A stretch of 64,000 nucleotides of DNA, from NCBI GenBank assembly GCA_022559845.1, contig CM040117.1, positions 79,744,559-79,808,558 on the forward strand. Direction: 5' to 3'. The notes below the pieces were generated by a model that saw nothing but the letters and a program-made list of their open reading frames with translations, was not told the origin of the DNA and did no database searches. The position numbers and the translations under genes are program-made. This DNA comes from Amorphophallus konjac (taxonomy: Eukaryota; Streptophyta; Magnoliopsida; Alismatales; Araceae). Below, piece after piece: positions 1-11,738 of this stretch; the first letter of the stretch is position 1; every line of letters begins with the position of its first letter.

Positions 1-1140
1 TCAGACATGGTCGATGCCGACCAGCCGTGGGTTCTAGCAAGTCGTGCCCGGTTCGGACGGGAACTGTGGATGCACTGCCTGAATGAAATCGAGCCGCTTC
101 GGCTACGATTAGTTATGAGGACTTTAGGACTGGCTCAAGAATGTGTGGATTCAGCTATGCCACCTCGTGTCGGGAGAAAGACGAGGGGACCGGCGACCTG
201 CATTGACTGGCGCGTGCGATTCCCCGAACAGTATGAGGACTGGCAACGGGGTGGCACGATTGTAGAATCACAGGCGCGGGATAGCGAGGACTACTTGCGT
301 CTATATAGGACAAAGTACGCAGAGCGGTTCCAACCCCAGGGACTTGTGGAGGTAGGTTTCCCCTTTTTCTCTTTTCTTCTCTCTCCTTTTCTTGGTTTTC
401 TGGTAAAAATGCTGACTCGTAAGGCTGCAGGATGTTCGGGATGCCATGATAGCGAATTTACGAACTCGCTTGACAGAGATGGAACAACAGTTGGCTAATG
501 CCCGCGGAGCTACGAGCGCCTTGGTAGGTGTACAGTACGTTCCTAATTAAAACCCCAGATTCCAGATGTTGGCTGCTAATTCACGCGGTCGTAGCATGCC
601 CAGATTGGCGCGGCTTCCCCAGCGATGGGAGTAGGTGGTGCCTCTTCCAGCTTGTGGATTCCCACCTCAGAACTTGACTTGCTTCATGAGCAACTTGCTC
701 ATGCCACGCAGCATGCTGCGGAGGCAGAAGGGATGCTCCGTATACAGGTAAAAGTTTCAGTGTTGAGTTGTCTTTGTTTACGCCTTATCGCGTATCTGAG
801 ATGGTACACTCGGTAGGAAAAGGAGACGGAAGAAGCGCTTGCCCAAGCTGCGCAGAAGGAGGCTAGGATAGCAGAACTGGAGAAGGAACTGCGGCATCAT
901 CCTGATGACGACTCTTCCAGGGATGCTATGGAACTGAAAATCACTCTCCAGTTGGAGAGGGAAGACCGTGAGAGAGAACGGGCAGAGAGAGAAAGAGACG
1001 TAGAGAGAGAAAGAGCCAACAGATTGACTGAAAGGGAGGAACGAAGGGCCATGGAGGCCCAACTATTCGAACTCCGAATCAGCCTTGGTCTTGCTGAACA
1101 GTGGCTGAGAGATGGTGAGGAGCGCTACCGAAGAGCATGA
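1..1140 (+). CDS. Antisense plant mobile domain (PMD) protein of element A, 3' part
   Basis: This is the C-terminal part of a PMD (aminotransferase-like, PF10536-type) protein with a coiled-coil tail; the start is left of the window. Exons fitting GT-AG rules are about 1-351, 431-523, 595-747 and 817-1140 (TGA). All visible introns are phase 0 and joining them leaves no in-frame stop. Exon 1 has the late PMD segment (RFGRELWMHC, RLVMRTLG), also present in elements B and C. The last exon is a long Glu/Arg coiled coil (repeats of RERE type). It lies between pol and the missing 3' LTR of A, antisense to pol. PMD proteins such as Arabidopsis MAIN and MAIL1 act in gene and transposon silencing; the role of this copy is unknown. 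Its openness contrasts with the broken pol around it. Confidence 0.75.
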
Positions 1141-1345
1141 GAGTGCGGCTTTCATGTTGGTAGCTTCTCTGCTGCTTCCGTGGATCAACGCCGGGATGTG
1201 GGAATAGGAAGGGGAGTACAGAGTGGTAGGAGTACCGCTTTTCGTAGTTGGGTAGCACCTTTGAGAGCGTTTTGCCCGGAGAGTAGTGGGACGAGTAGTG
1301 CGGAGAGAGAGGGCGGAACTTGATGTAATTTCTTTTGATTTTTGG

Positions 1346-1351
1346 AATAAA
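1346..1351 (+). terminator. Poly(A) signal of the antisense PMD gene of A
   Basis: AATAAA lies about 205 bases after the PMD stop, with TGTAATTT just upstream at 1325-1332. It is the right place for 3' end formation of the + strand gene, converging on the - strand pol. Confidence 0.5.
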
Positions 1352-3077
1352 ATACAAGGTTCGGTTTGTTTGTTTTTCACCTTTGCTTCTGTTGTCTGAA
1401 TCCCTGCACACATCACTGAAACAAACAAATCAGAATTTCTGTTCTGACTTGGCCCCTTGCTCAATAAGCAAATGGTCACTGTGACTGTCCTTAATGACTG
1501 GTCAAGGGGCCAAGCCTTTATTTAAGGAAGGCAAGGGAAAGATGCGGTGATGATAAATGCGACAGGCAAGCACACGAATGCAAGCGGTATTAAAAGTGAG
1601 ATGCTGCACGTAAATGCAATCATGCTAAATTAATTTGTTTTCTTTTTATATTTGGCATTTTTTTGTTTTATCATAAAAAGATTTTTGTTGTTTGCAAATA
1701 TGTACATTTTCTCTTTTCCATTTTTTTGTTGTTTTTATCATTTCAATTTTTTTGTTGCTAACGCCCGACAAGCACCCAAATTGCACCTAACCTACGTGAG
1801 ACAGGGGTTTCTTACTAACCTCCCAGGTATCCTAAGTGCACATCTAGGTTGATTTGGGCCTCTAGACCTCTCGAATGATGATCCCGCCGGCTAAGACTTA
1901 CCCTGATGACAATACCGTCATGCCATGCTTAGGCTCCCAGTCGCTTCCGACCACAGGGATTCACCCAAAAGGTGTTCGAGGTAAATGATTTGCCCGACCC
2001 GGGTCTGTTTCCTCACAACTCTAGATGGTATATGATGGACCACCCTGAAACCCTAACGACCAACTGCGCGACGCTGACCCGGAATCAGACGCCGTCGCAC
2101 CCATAGGTGACGCGCTTGCATTGGCCTAAGCCCGAGGTTAAACAAGAAGACATCAAGGTGGTAAACAGGGGTCTTGACCAGCCAGAAACACGGAGACTCC
2201 TTCGCAGCGATAGCTTTTACTTTTCAAAGTAGGCAACCAAATGTGTATATGCAGACCCTGGGGAGTTTTCACCTTTCAGAAACTCCATCGAACCTTCATC
2301 TTTAGAGGAAGAAGGAAGAGCGTGGGGGATAAACCTCCTGAGAGGATCAGCAAAACCATTAACCCGGCGAGCGAATAAGGGCCCATTAACTCTTTCCTTT
2401 CGGACAACTTCGGACCAAATCTCGAGCATTTACATTCCACGGCCCCTTTTGTGGATTCAGACTTTTGCTTTGAGGGGTTCTGTTTGTCGCAACAGGCACG
2501 GTCACGACCAGGCTTTTCTCTTGATTTTGATTTTGTATTTCTTTTTGTGAGGGAGATATAGTCGTTTGACGTTTGTGGACTCCCTTTTCGTATGCCTGCG
2601 GGGACACTGCCCTCTTCTCGTGCTCTGATCGATGCTCGAGGAAATGGATCCTACTCTTGCCTTTGGGGTTTGAGTTTCAGTTTCTCATGCTCAGCGTTTT
2701 AAGGGCGCCGACTGTCTCATTTGGTCGAAGAGAAAAGAATAAAGATTACAGCTTCCAGAGATCTTCTTGGTGGGGCCCCACCGTAGGTGATGCTACCGAC
2801 TTTTTTGAATAAAATACATAAGTGAGCACATGTTAGCTTCCTTTGAGCGAGCATAGGCCGACGTGGCTGGACAGGGCTCTCCACGATTCTGGCAAACCAA
2901 GACCCGGTGCCTACCAAGCCTTAATGGGCCCTATCCTAACATGAAGGTTAGATGTAGGGACTTAACTACATGGTGACTGCCAGGCATCGGCATTTGAATT
3001 TTCCATATTTTTAGTGGTTTTCGGTATTTCTTTGTTTTTGATGTTTTTTATCTTTTCATCATTTTTTTTGTTTTGTG
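1352..3077. other. Spacer of A between antisense PMD gene and integrase, with a long-arm hairpin and T-rich tract
   Basis: No gene is recognisable here. The segment holds an inverted repeat with 12-bp perfect arms (CTTGGCCCCTTG at 1448-1459, complement at 1503-1514) and a T-rich tract at about 1634-1757. Element B has a partly matching spacer at 31670-32868 with the same order: gene end, weaker inverted repeat, T-rich tract, then pol. Shared order between two elements suggests a Tat 3' untranslated region rather than random filler. Confidence 0.55.
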
Positions 3078-4910
3078 CTAAGGGTAGTATTTCTTAAGAT
3101 AAAGCCCGTTCCAAGGGTGGGATAACTCGGTCCCTTCGGCGTTGACTAGCTTGTAGGCGTTGCCAGGGTACACGGCTTGAATTACAAATGGTCCTTCCCA
3201 ATTGGGTTGGAGCTTAGAACGCGGACCTCTAGGTTTGACAAAAATTCTTTTTACGATCATCTTACCGACTTTGAATTTTCTCTCAACGACTTTCTTTTGG
3301 TAAAAGCGAGCGAGTCTATTTTGATACACACGTGTGTGTTCGGCAGCGGCCAGCCGTTTCTCATCCAAGAGTTCCAACTGGGCGAGGAGTGAATTACGAC
3401 GATCGTCGAGGGGAAATTCCTCGTCCAATTGTACCCTGAGAGAAGGGATCAGAGTCTCGTACGGGACTACCGCTTCCATACCATAAGTAAGGGCAAATGG
3501 AGTCTGCCCGGTGGGGGTACGGATTGAAGTACGATAGGCCCATGGAGCTTCGATAAGCTTTTCTGGCCAGTCTGAAAACTTACTAGACTCGCAGGTTTTT
3601 TTGATGATTTTGAGCAATGTTTTATTGGTGGCCTCCGCTTGGCCGTTACCTTGTGGGTAATAAGGCGATGAATGATGCAATGCAATTGCGTACCTTTTGC
3701 AGAGGTCCTGTAGGTCCTGAGAAATGAACTGTGGCCCATTATCGGTGACGATCGTGCTTGGGACGCCGAATCTGGCGAGGATGTTCTTCATGATGAACTT
3801 GCAGACTGTTGACGCCTTCATTTCCGCGTAAGCTTCATCTTCGGCCCATTTGGTGAAGTATTCCGTCGCAGTAAGGATGAAAGATTTCTGCTTGGTGAGA
3901 GAATTGGGATCACCTAGGGGACCAATGATGTCGAATGCCCACATGGAGAAAGGCCATGGGGAGGATATTGGATGAAGTGAGGAAGATGGTGAATGGATTT
4001 TATTGGCGTGAAGTTGACACTTGACACACCTACGGACATAGACAGCACAATCTTCTTCCATAGTAGGCCAATAAAAGCCTTGGCGAATGATCTTCTTGGC
4101 GAGCATCTGACTATTCACGTGGCCACCGCACATGCCCGAGTGCGTCTCCTCTACACATTTACAAACCTCATCGTCACCAAGACATCTTAACAGAATACCA
4201 GTAAGGCTCCTCCTATAGAGTAGACCTCCAACCAATGTATATTTCTCAGCCACCCTTCTTATGGCTTTCTTGTCCTCTGTGGTGGCCCCTTCAGGATAAG
4301 ACTGATCTTGGCAGTATTTGACAATTTCATAGAACCATGGTTTCTCTTCATCAGCCAGTTCTTCTTTGGCCTCTGCCAACATGATCTCCCTCTTCTCAAG
4401 GATATCTTCCTGCAGGATCTTTCTTGCTATCCTGTCTTTGATGTTTACGTAGGAAGCATCATCGATTGTAGGGGCGTGAAGTTTGTAGATGGAAATGGAC
4501 TTAAACCATCTTCCTAGAGGAAACCTTATGGATGATGCCAACGAGGCGAGGGCATCGGCGAGAATATTCTGATGACGAGGGACATGAACAAAGATCAGTT
4601 TGGCGAACAGTTTGGCAAAGGCAGCAGTGAGTTCTTGGTATGGCTTGAGTTTGGGATCGCGAGTGCGATATTTAGTGAGCACCTGGCAAAGGATGAGTTG
4701 ACTATCACCTACGACTCGCAACTCAGTGATACGAAAAGAATGAGTGAGTTCTAGGCCAGCTAGAAGAGCTTCATATTCGGCTATATTGTTGGTGACTGGA
4801 AATTTGAGTTGGTATGCCAATGGGAATGTGAGGCCTTCAGGCGACAGGAGGGCGATGCCGATTCCTCTCCCTTGAGAATTCAGAGCTCCATCAAAATATA
4901 GTGTCCACAT
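3078..4910 (-). CDS. Element A second RNase H and integrase
   Basis: This is a continuous frame of 610 codons. Residues about 1-135 are the second RNase H of Tat elements, starting LYFDGA with catalytic Asp and a later LADALA segment. Around residues 250-300 is the integrase zinc finger (HSGMCGGH then CVKC, an H-H-C-C set). The integrase core follows, with the first Asp in AFDIIGPLG, the second in VTDNGPQF and the Glu in NGQAEA, so D-D-E is intact. The C-terminal part (NWEGPFVI, HPWNGLYLKKYYP) is the usual end of Tat integrases. The frame starts immediately beside the insertion of the element at 4915 and resumes on the far side at 11739, so this is the downstream half of a split polyprotein, not a stand-alone gene. 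Confidence 0.9.
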   Translation of the reverse strand: MWTLYFDGALNSQGRGIGIALLSPEGLTFPLAYQLKFPVTNNIAEYEALLAGLELTHSFRITELRVVGDSQLILCQVLTKYRTRDPKLKPYQELTAAFAKLFAKLIFVHVPRHQNILADALASLASSIRFPLGRWFKSISIYKLHAPTIDDASYVNIKDRIARKILQEDILEKREIMLAEAKEELADEEKPWFYEIVKYCQDQSYPEGATTEDKKAIRRVAEKYTLVGGLLYRRSLTGILLRCLGDDEVCKCVEETHSGMCGGHVNSQMLAKKIIRQGFYWPTMEEDCAVYVRRCVKCQLHANKIHSPSSSLHPISSPWPFSMWAFDIIGPLGDPNSLTKQKSFILTATEYFTKWAEDEAYAEMKASTVCKFIMKNILARFGVPSTIVTDNGPQFISQDLQDLCKRYAIALHHSSPYYPQGNGQAEATNKTLLKIIKKTCESSKFSDWPEKLIEAPWAYRTSIRTPTGQTPFALTYGMEAVVPYETLIPSLRVQLDEEFPLDDRRNSLLAQLELLDEKRLAAAEHTRVYQNRLARFYQKKVVERKFKVGKMIVKRIFVKPRGPRSKLQPNWEGPFVIQAVYPGNAYKLVNAEGTELSHPWNGLYLKKYYP

Positions 4911-4914
4911 TGGC
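4910..4914. repeat. Target site duplication of LARD (left), TTGGC
   Basis: TTGGC lies directly before the LTR start TGATGAGG at 4915. The identical TTGGC follows the second LTR at 11734-11738. Five bases is the usual target duplication of Ty3 integrases. Confidence 0.92.
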
Positions 4915-7099
4915 TGATGAGGACATCAAGAGCTTATGAGTTGTATTTTCTGTATTGGCTTGGATTGGTGTGTATTATGGGTTGTATTGGCTTGAAGTGT
5001 ATGTAATTTTTGATTTCTTTCATTTGGGCCATCCTTGTAAGGCTTATATCAAGCCAATGGGCCATTTGTTATGTCAAGTCCAAGGTTAGATTGCCATTAG
5101 TAGAGTCCATTAAGAGTGTTACTTCATATTGGGTCATTAGGCTTCAAATGGGTCATTAAGGCACTTAAGGCCCAAATTGGGTTCCACTCTCTCATGGGCC
5201 ATCTAAGTGGGAGTGGCCCAAGTCTAGCATGATCTAATGGGAGGCTCGTGGCCCATGAATGGCCTTGGCCCATGGAAGGGGGCGCAAGGTTCCTTGTCTT
5301 ATTAGGCAAGGTAGTTGTGTATTAGGTGGTGTTTGAAGGGATCTAGTCCAAGGTTGAATAAGCATGGTCAAATTAGATTAAACTAATGTATTAAAAGTGT
5401 GATTCACATTGTATCCCAGCCCTTCAATCCTAACCCCTAGATCCAAGAGTTGAGGTTGAGTTTGGTTGGCATCCTATATAAGGTTGTATTTTTCATATTG
5501 AATGAATTAATGAAAGGAAAAAAGGCATTTGCCCCCAAGTGAGATTTGCGCCCCTCCCCTCTCTCTCCCTGGTTCCTCCACCTCCAGCCCCCTTTCTAGA
5601 GTGTAATCCCTCCCCCCTTGATCCCCTACAGCATCTGAAGCAACTCCGGTGATCGCCGCCGCCATCGTCTCGCCGCCGACGCGTCGTCGCCAACGGTTTC
5701 GGTGTTCTGTCCACTCAGGACAGACCCTTCTTCTCCAAATTCCTGCTATCACTCCCTTCATCTTCTGAAGCTCAAAATTTCAGGGTTGGTTCCCCTCTAG
5801 CACTCTTATCCCCACAAAAAAAATCACGTCAAAATTCATCCTTTACCTATTTTTTGATTTTCGTCCAAGTCCAAGTTCCAGATCTGTCCTGGTTCTGTTT
5901 ACTGTTCATCAGCTCTGAGTTTACCCCATTCGAACTATCTTTTTATTTTTTTTGGGTCGTCCAAATTTATTGGGAGTTCTTTCCACATATATCTACCACA
6001 AGGAATGTTCTAAATTTTTGATAAGGTCTCTAGGTATTTTTCAAATTTCGTCCAAGTTCCCAAGAACAGTCTACCCACAGTTTCCCAGATCTGACCCAGG
6101 TCTAGTAAACAAATCCCAGAAAATCCATTTCGTCTCCAATCAGAAAACCCAAAATCGTCCCGGATTTCTCTCTCATAGACCTTCAACTTTGCTGAAGAAA
6201 TTATTTCAAGATTCGGAGGTCTTCTTTCCGGTCAACATCGATCTTCAGAGAAGTCAGAACCTGCCCCTGCAGTTCTGGCCAGATTCCAGAAAGCTTGTAA
6301 AATACATGATCAGAAATACAGATCTGATTATTTTTTTTGAAGACCCCTACGTCGAAGTATTCTGAGTCAGCTTTCCAACGGCGCTAACCTCGTCGCATTC
6401 CGATGATGGGGCTGATCGCCGCAGCAGTTTTCTCCGATTCGCGCGCCTACAAACAGAACTTTCAGGTTCGTGGCCAAGTTCCCGGCGAGCGTCGTCCGAG
6501 GGCCGCCCGGCGTCTGGCGGTCGTTCCAGCAGCTCGCCATCCCAGGGGTACGCTTTCCAGGTGTCTCCACCACAGAGGATTTATCAGGCCCCACACGACC
6601 CCTCCGGTCAATACGTGGGCCCCCACTAGCACGAGTACGCGTGAAGCCGAAGCATTGCCCGAACCCGCCCGTCAACCCGAACTTGGTCCTCCCGGGCCCA
6701 CTTGTGTCGCCCTTTACCTCCCTACGTGGAGTGGGCTTATTTGTACTGCTGTAAACATAATGTACTAAGTTCCCGGGAGTACGAGCTTCGGCCGGGTGCC
6801 GTCTTCGCCACGCCGAGAGCGTGGAGGTATCGCCTTCACCCTTACATTTGGCATTAGCTTAATTCTTTATATGCTTTATATGCCGCTGCTAGAGAGCATG
6901 TGTAGGGATACCTAGCTCGCCTTCAATTTATAATATCATTGCTGCGAGAGAGAGCGAAGCCGTCCCGTGACCCGATCCGGGCGCAAAAGAGAGCCGACCA
7001 CCCTAGCTCATTGCCGGTTTCTCAACCGCGCACATCCGACGCTTCCCTCGTTAAGGGACGATCGCGAGCTTGTCGTGTCCGTGGTCCCGTCCCGCATCA
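4915..7099 (+). repeat. LARD 5' LTR
   Basis: It begins TGATGAGGACATC and ends CCCGCATCA. The TATA box is at 5475-5482. Downstream is a pyrimidine-rich leader (about 5550-5640), then GC-rich sequence near the end. The near-identical partner is 9550-11733. Confidence 0.93.
5475..5482 (+). promoter_or_regulatory. LARD LTR TATA box
   Basis: TATATAAG about 560 bases into the LTR is followed by a CT-rich leader, the common plant LTR promoter layout. The copy in the second LTR is at about 10109-10116. Confidence 0.65.
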
Positions 7100-7102
7100 A
7101 TT

Positions 7103-7114
7103 TGGTATCAGAGC
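7103..7114 (+). other. LARD primer binding site, initiator tRNA-Met
   Basis: TGGTATCAGAGC lies 3 bases after the LTR end. It is the standard complement of the 3' end of plant initiator tRNA-Met, so it fixes the LTR boundary and the + orientation. Confidence 0.93.
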
Positions 7115-7393
7115 GAGTTGAGTCTAGGGTGTCAAAAAGAAAAAAAAAAGAGTGTCATGTAGTCATTAGTCGGTCTAAGTCGTGTTTAGGATCATCATAT
7201 TTTTAAAACAACAAAAAGAGTCATTTTTGGGTCGCATACATCCCTTTACTCGGTATATAAAAAGGTGTTGTCCGACCGTTAGGTTACGCCTATCGGGAAG
7301 GCCGCACACTTGTGCGAGTGACCTTCGGGTCGATTGTCTCCGCCCCGTACCGAGTCTTGGTTTACGTCTAGGGTCCTTAGTGTGCATTAGTTA

Positions 7394-8674
7394 GTGCATT
7401 CCAACTTTGCATTACTTAGTGTCATGTCTAGTGTTTTGGTCCGAGTGTCGGCATGGCCATCCACTAGTTTCCCGTGTCCCATGGAGTCCCAAACTCCCGG
7501 ATGGTGGCGATACTATCTCAAATGGAAGGACCACCCGAACCACCCCACGAGACCCGAAACCCGGGATTTCTACGGGTCCGATGACCCGAGTGTCTATCTA
7601 GAATGGGAAGTCATTATGGATGATTACTTCGAGGTGTACATCATGTACGGGCCCATGCAAGTCGATGTTGCCAAAAGGTGACTTTTTGGTGAAGCCGCTG
7701 CAACTTGGAGGGACATCAAATATTGGAGGGAGGATAGGAATCTAAGGCCCATCGAGTCATGGTGGGAAATGAAGAGAGTGCTTAGGAGGGCCTACGTTCC
7801 CCGCCCACCTACCTCCAACCACGGAGGTCATTCCACTCACCAACCCCACCAACTCACCCACAATCAAGTGGGCCACACCTCTACCCAATCCCACCCCTTC
7901 ACCGCCGTCCAAGCCCACCAAAGTGACCCCAATCTAGTGGCCCGCCCATGCACCACCAACCAACCTTCCCTTGGCACTCCCATCCCAACCCACTCAAGCA
8001 CCTCCAACTGAGTGGAAGTCCCGCTTATAACCGAGCCGAGGCCCACACCCGAGCCGAGAGTTAAGGAGCTAGTCCACCCCAAGGTCCCTCCTCCAACCCG
8101 CTCCTTAAAGGAAATAAAGAAAATGATTTCGGATTGGTGGGAAAGGACACAAGCTACTCCACCACCCATGGATGCTCCATTGTTATCTACCTCCGGTCTT
8201 CATTCGAAACCATCAAAGTGGGAACTACCAAAGCCCGAGCCACCCGTGTTTCTTACGGGAACACTTTACATAGACGAGCCACTTCTTAGATGGCTCAAGG
8301 ATGGCTTGGTCCCACATCCCTTCCCGTCCATGGACCCCACCTTACCTTTAGTGCCAGTCAACTCATTCCATACCACCTTTCGATCTCGTCACCATGTTGA
8401 CACATTGGACGATCTTGTCATGGGATTGGATTCACAATGGGAGTTGACGCACCTTTTGGCCCGAGGCTTTGACCAACCCACTAGTCTTAGCCTCACTCAT
8501 CCGGCCTTAGGGTCTATTACCTCCGAGTGCACCGTGGGTTGTATCACCACGGAGGTCCTCTTACTCCTTCCCTTACCGGACGAGCCTGAATTCATACCCT
8601 TTTGTCCGAGGGAGGAATCATACTTCTTGCCTACGGTCCCCGTCCCACCCATCACAATTCAAGAAGGTGATTAA
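7394..8674 (+). pseudogene. LARD gag-like frame with unidentified C-terminal region
   Basis: One reading frame runs from ATG 7394 to a stop at 8674, broken only by TGA at 7679-7681 and 8009-8011. The first part resembles the gag of D (PSVYLEWEVIMDDYF against PSIYLDWEVAMDQYF), then a Trp-rich gag segment (TWRDIKYWREDR). After a His/Thr/Pro-rich linker comes a region I do not recognise (DWWERTQATPPP, EPLLRWLKDGLVPHPFP). No zinc knuckle or protease motif is visible. About 427 codons with two stops suggests the frame was maintained until recently. It may supply capsid-like protein or be a remnant. Confidence 0.6.
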
Positions 8675-9540
8675 CCACACCTCCAAAACTTCTACACGTG
8701 GGACCGTGACTTGTGGGAACCCACCACAAGGGGTCACACATTCTTTGACCCATTTGACACCTACTCTAGTGGGTCCCGTGACCCATCACTTCCCTCATAC
8801 CTTATCGGGGAAGTCCACTTTCATACCCCTTTCCTACGGGCCGGGTCCTCCATACCCACCAAGCCCGTCCACGATACACCTCCACCCAGCTCTTCCACAC
8901 CCGGCTTTCCTAGTCCTCTCAAGTCTCCCAAATCCAAAGGGCCGTCCATGCATGACTGGGTCATACTTGGACATTTAGGTGTACCTCATGCCACCCATCT
9001 CCGGTTACATAACATGCATGCATGGCACACATTCGGGTGTCCTGGTCCGCCATCACCCATGTACGGGTCGGACTAACATTAGGTGTGTCTAGGGTCATAG
9101 TTGAGTCGGTGTGTTTTCTTTGTGTGGTTTGTTTGTGTGGTGATTTTGAGTCGATTGTTTGTGTGATTTTCATTCATGTGTCAGTGCATGGTGAGTCTGC
9201 ATGTGTCTTATGCAAGCTCGTGTCGTTCTCTTATAAGTGTGAAGCGAGTCGACTCACTTGATGAGTATGAGATCGGTTCTACATCTATACACGGATCAGT
9301 CACCTATAGGGACTCAGTGGTGATTCCTAGTGAGTCTTCGAGCTGTTTCCTTCCTTTTGAGAGTGCCCCTTCGGAGTGACCACCTTCAGCCATAGCAGTG
9401 CGCATATCGAGTATATATGGAATGAGCAGGTGCCGATCACTTGGAGTGGAGCATACCCGCGCTACTTAGCACCGTGACAGATCCGCCGGAGTACCGGAGC
9501 AGCCATACCCCTACTCGACGGGGTCGAGTTCCTCCCACCC
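8675..9540 (+). other. LARD 3' interior, no gene seen
   Basis: After the gag-like frame I see only short frames, a CT-rich then TG-rich stretch (about 9080-9230), and no pol motif in either strand. Confidence 0.5.
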
Positions 9541-9549
9541 GGGGAGAAT
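9541..9549 (+). other. LARD polypurine tract
   Basis: GGGGAGAA plus T directly precedes the second LTR start at 9550, the expected place for plus-strand priming. Confidence 0.6.
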
Positions 9550-11733
9550 TGATGAGGACATCAAGAGCTTATGAGTTGTATTTTGTGTATTGGCTTGGAT
9601 TGGTGTGTATTATGGGTTGTATTGGCTTGAAGTGTATGTAATTTTTGATTTCTTTCATTTGGGCCATCCTTGTAAGGCTTATATCAAGCCAATGGGCCAT
9701 TTGTTATGTCAAGTCCAAGGTTAGATTGCCATTAGTAGAGTCCATTAAGAGTGTTACTTCATATTGGGTCATTAGGCTTCAAATGGGTCATTAAGGCACT
9801 TAAGGCCCAAATTGGGTTCCACTCTCTCATGGGCCATCTAAGTGGGAGTGGCCCAAGTCTAGCATGATCTAATGGGAGGCTCTTGGCCCATGAATGGCCT
9901 TGGCCCATGGAAGGGGGCGCAAGGTTCCTTGTCTTATTAGGCAAGGTAGTTGTGTATTAGGTGGTGTTTGAATGGATCTAGTCCAAGGTTGAATAAGCAT
10001 GGTCAAATTAGATTAAACTAATGTATTAAAAGTGTGATTCACATTGTATCCCAGCCCTTCAATCCTAACCCCTAGATCCAAGGGTTGAGGTTGAGTTTGG
10101 TTGGCATCCTATATAAGGTTGTATTTTTCATATTGAATGAATTAATGAAAGGAAAAAAGGCATTTGCCCCCAAGTGAGATTTGCACCCCTCCCCTCTCTC
10201 TCCCTAGTTCCTCCACCTCCAGCCCCCTTTCTAGAGTGTAATCCCTCCCCCCTTGATCCCCTCCAGCATCTGAAGCAACTCCGGTGATCGCCGCCGCCAT
10301 CGTCTCGCCGCCGACGCGTCGTCGCCAACGGTTTCGGTGTTCTGTCCACTCAGGACAGACCCTTCTTCTCCGAATTCCTGCTATCACTCCCTTCGTCTTC
10401 TGAAGCTCAAAATTTCAGGGTTGGTTCCCCTCTAGCACCCTTATCCCCACAAAACAAATCACATCAAAATTCATCCTTTAGCTATTTTTTGATTTTCGTC
10501 CAAGTCCAAGTTCCAGATCTGTCCTGGTTCTGTTTACTATTCATCAGCTCTGAGTTTACCCCATTCGAACCATCTTTTTATTTTTGTTGGGTCGCCCAAC
10601 TTTATTGGGAGTTCTGTCCACATATATCTACCCCCAGGAATTTTCTTAATTTTTGATAAGGTTTCTAGGTATTTTTCAAATTTCGTCCAAGTTCCCAAGA
10701 ACAGTCTGCCCACAGTTTCCCAGATCCGACCCAGGTCTAGTAAACAAATCCCAGAAAATCCATTTCGTCCCAATCAGAAACCCAAAAATAGTCCCGGATT
10801 TCTCTCTTAGAGACCTTCAACTTTGCTGAAGAAATTATTTCAAGATTCGGAGGTCTTCTTTCCGGTCAACGTCGATCTTCAGAGAAGTCAGAACCTGCCC
10901 CTGCAGTTCTGGCCAGATTCCAACAAGCTTGTAAAATACATGATCAGAAATACAGATCTGATTATTTTTTTTGAAGACCCCTACGTCGAAGTATTCTGAG
11001 TCAGATTTCCAACGGCGCTAACCTCGTCGCATTCCGACGACGGGGCTGATCGCCGCAGCAGTTTTCTCCGAGTCGCGCGCCTGTAAACAGAACTTTCAGG
11101 TTCGTGGCCAAGTTCCCGGCGAGCGTCGTCCGAGGGCCGCCCGGCGTCCGGCGGTCGTTCCAGCAGCTCGCCATCCCAGGGGTACGCTTTCCAGGTGTCT
11201 CCACCACAGAGGAGTCATCAGGCCCCGCACGACCCCTCCGGTCAATACGTGGGCCCCCACTAGCACGAGTACGCGTGAAGCCGAAGCATTGCCCGAACCC
11301 GCCCGTCAACCCGAACTTGGTCCTCCCGGGCCCACTTGTGTCGCCCTTTACCTCCCTGCGTGGAGTGGGCTTATTTGTACTGCTGTAAACATAATGTACT
11401 AAGTTCCCGGGAGTACGAGCTTCGGCCGGGTGCCGTCTTCGCCACGCCGAGAGCGTGGAGGTATCGCCTTCACCCTTACATTTGGCATTAGCTTAATTCT
11501 TTATATGCTTTATATGCCGCTGCTAGAGAGCATGTGTAGGGATACCTAGCTCGCCTTCAATTTATAATATCACTGCTGCGAGAGAGAGCGAAGCCGTCCC
11601 GTGACCCGATCCGGGCGCAAAAGAGAGCCGACCACCCTAGCTCATTGCTGGTTTCTCAACCGCGCACATCCGACGCTTCCCTCGTTAAGGGACGATCGCG
11701 AGCTTGTCGTGTCCGTGGTCCCGTCCCGCATCA
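9550..11733 (+). repeat. LARD 3' LTR
   Basis: Direct copy of 4915-7099 with few scattered differences, ending CCCGCATCA just before the TTGGC duplication. Confidence 0.93.
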
Positions 11734-11738
11734 TTGGC
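11734..11738. repeat. Target site duplication of LARD (right), TTGGC
   Basis: Matches 4910-4914. The reading frame of A continues from here toward higher coordinates on the - strand. Confidence 0.92.

Larger units (their letters stand above)
4915..11733 (+). mobile_element. LARD: non-autonomous LTR retrotransposon with long LTRs, nested in A
   Basis: Two direct LTRs of about 2.18 kb (4915-7099, 9550-11733) start TGATG and end CATCA. An initiator-Met primer site follows the first and a short purine tract precedes the second. The 2.45-kb interior has one damaged gag-like frame and no protease, reverse transcriptase, RNase H or integrase, which fits a large retrotransposon derivative. The perfect TTGGC duplication and nearly identical LTRs (scattered single-base differences by eye) make it the youngest large insertion here. 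Its LTR ends, primer type and gag resemble element D, so a D-like chromovirus is a plausible source of its missing enzymes. Confidence 0.92.

Noticed and set aside
5952..6365. 137-codon frame on + inside the LARD LTR
   Set aside because: Not kept in the second LTR copy, where small changes break it; non-coding LTR.
7103..7114. tRNA gene at the Met-complementary sites (7103, 23227, 56830, 59638)
   Set aside because: Only the 12-base primer site is present beside an LTR end; no cloverleaf.
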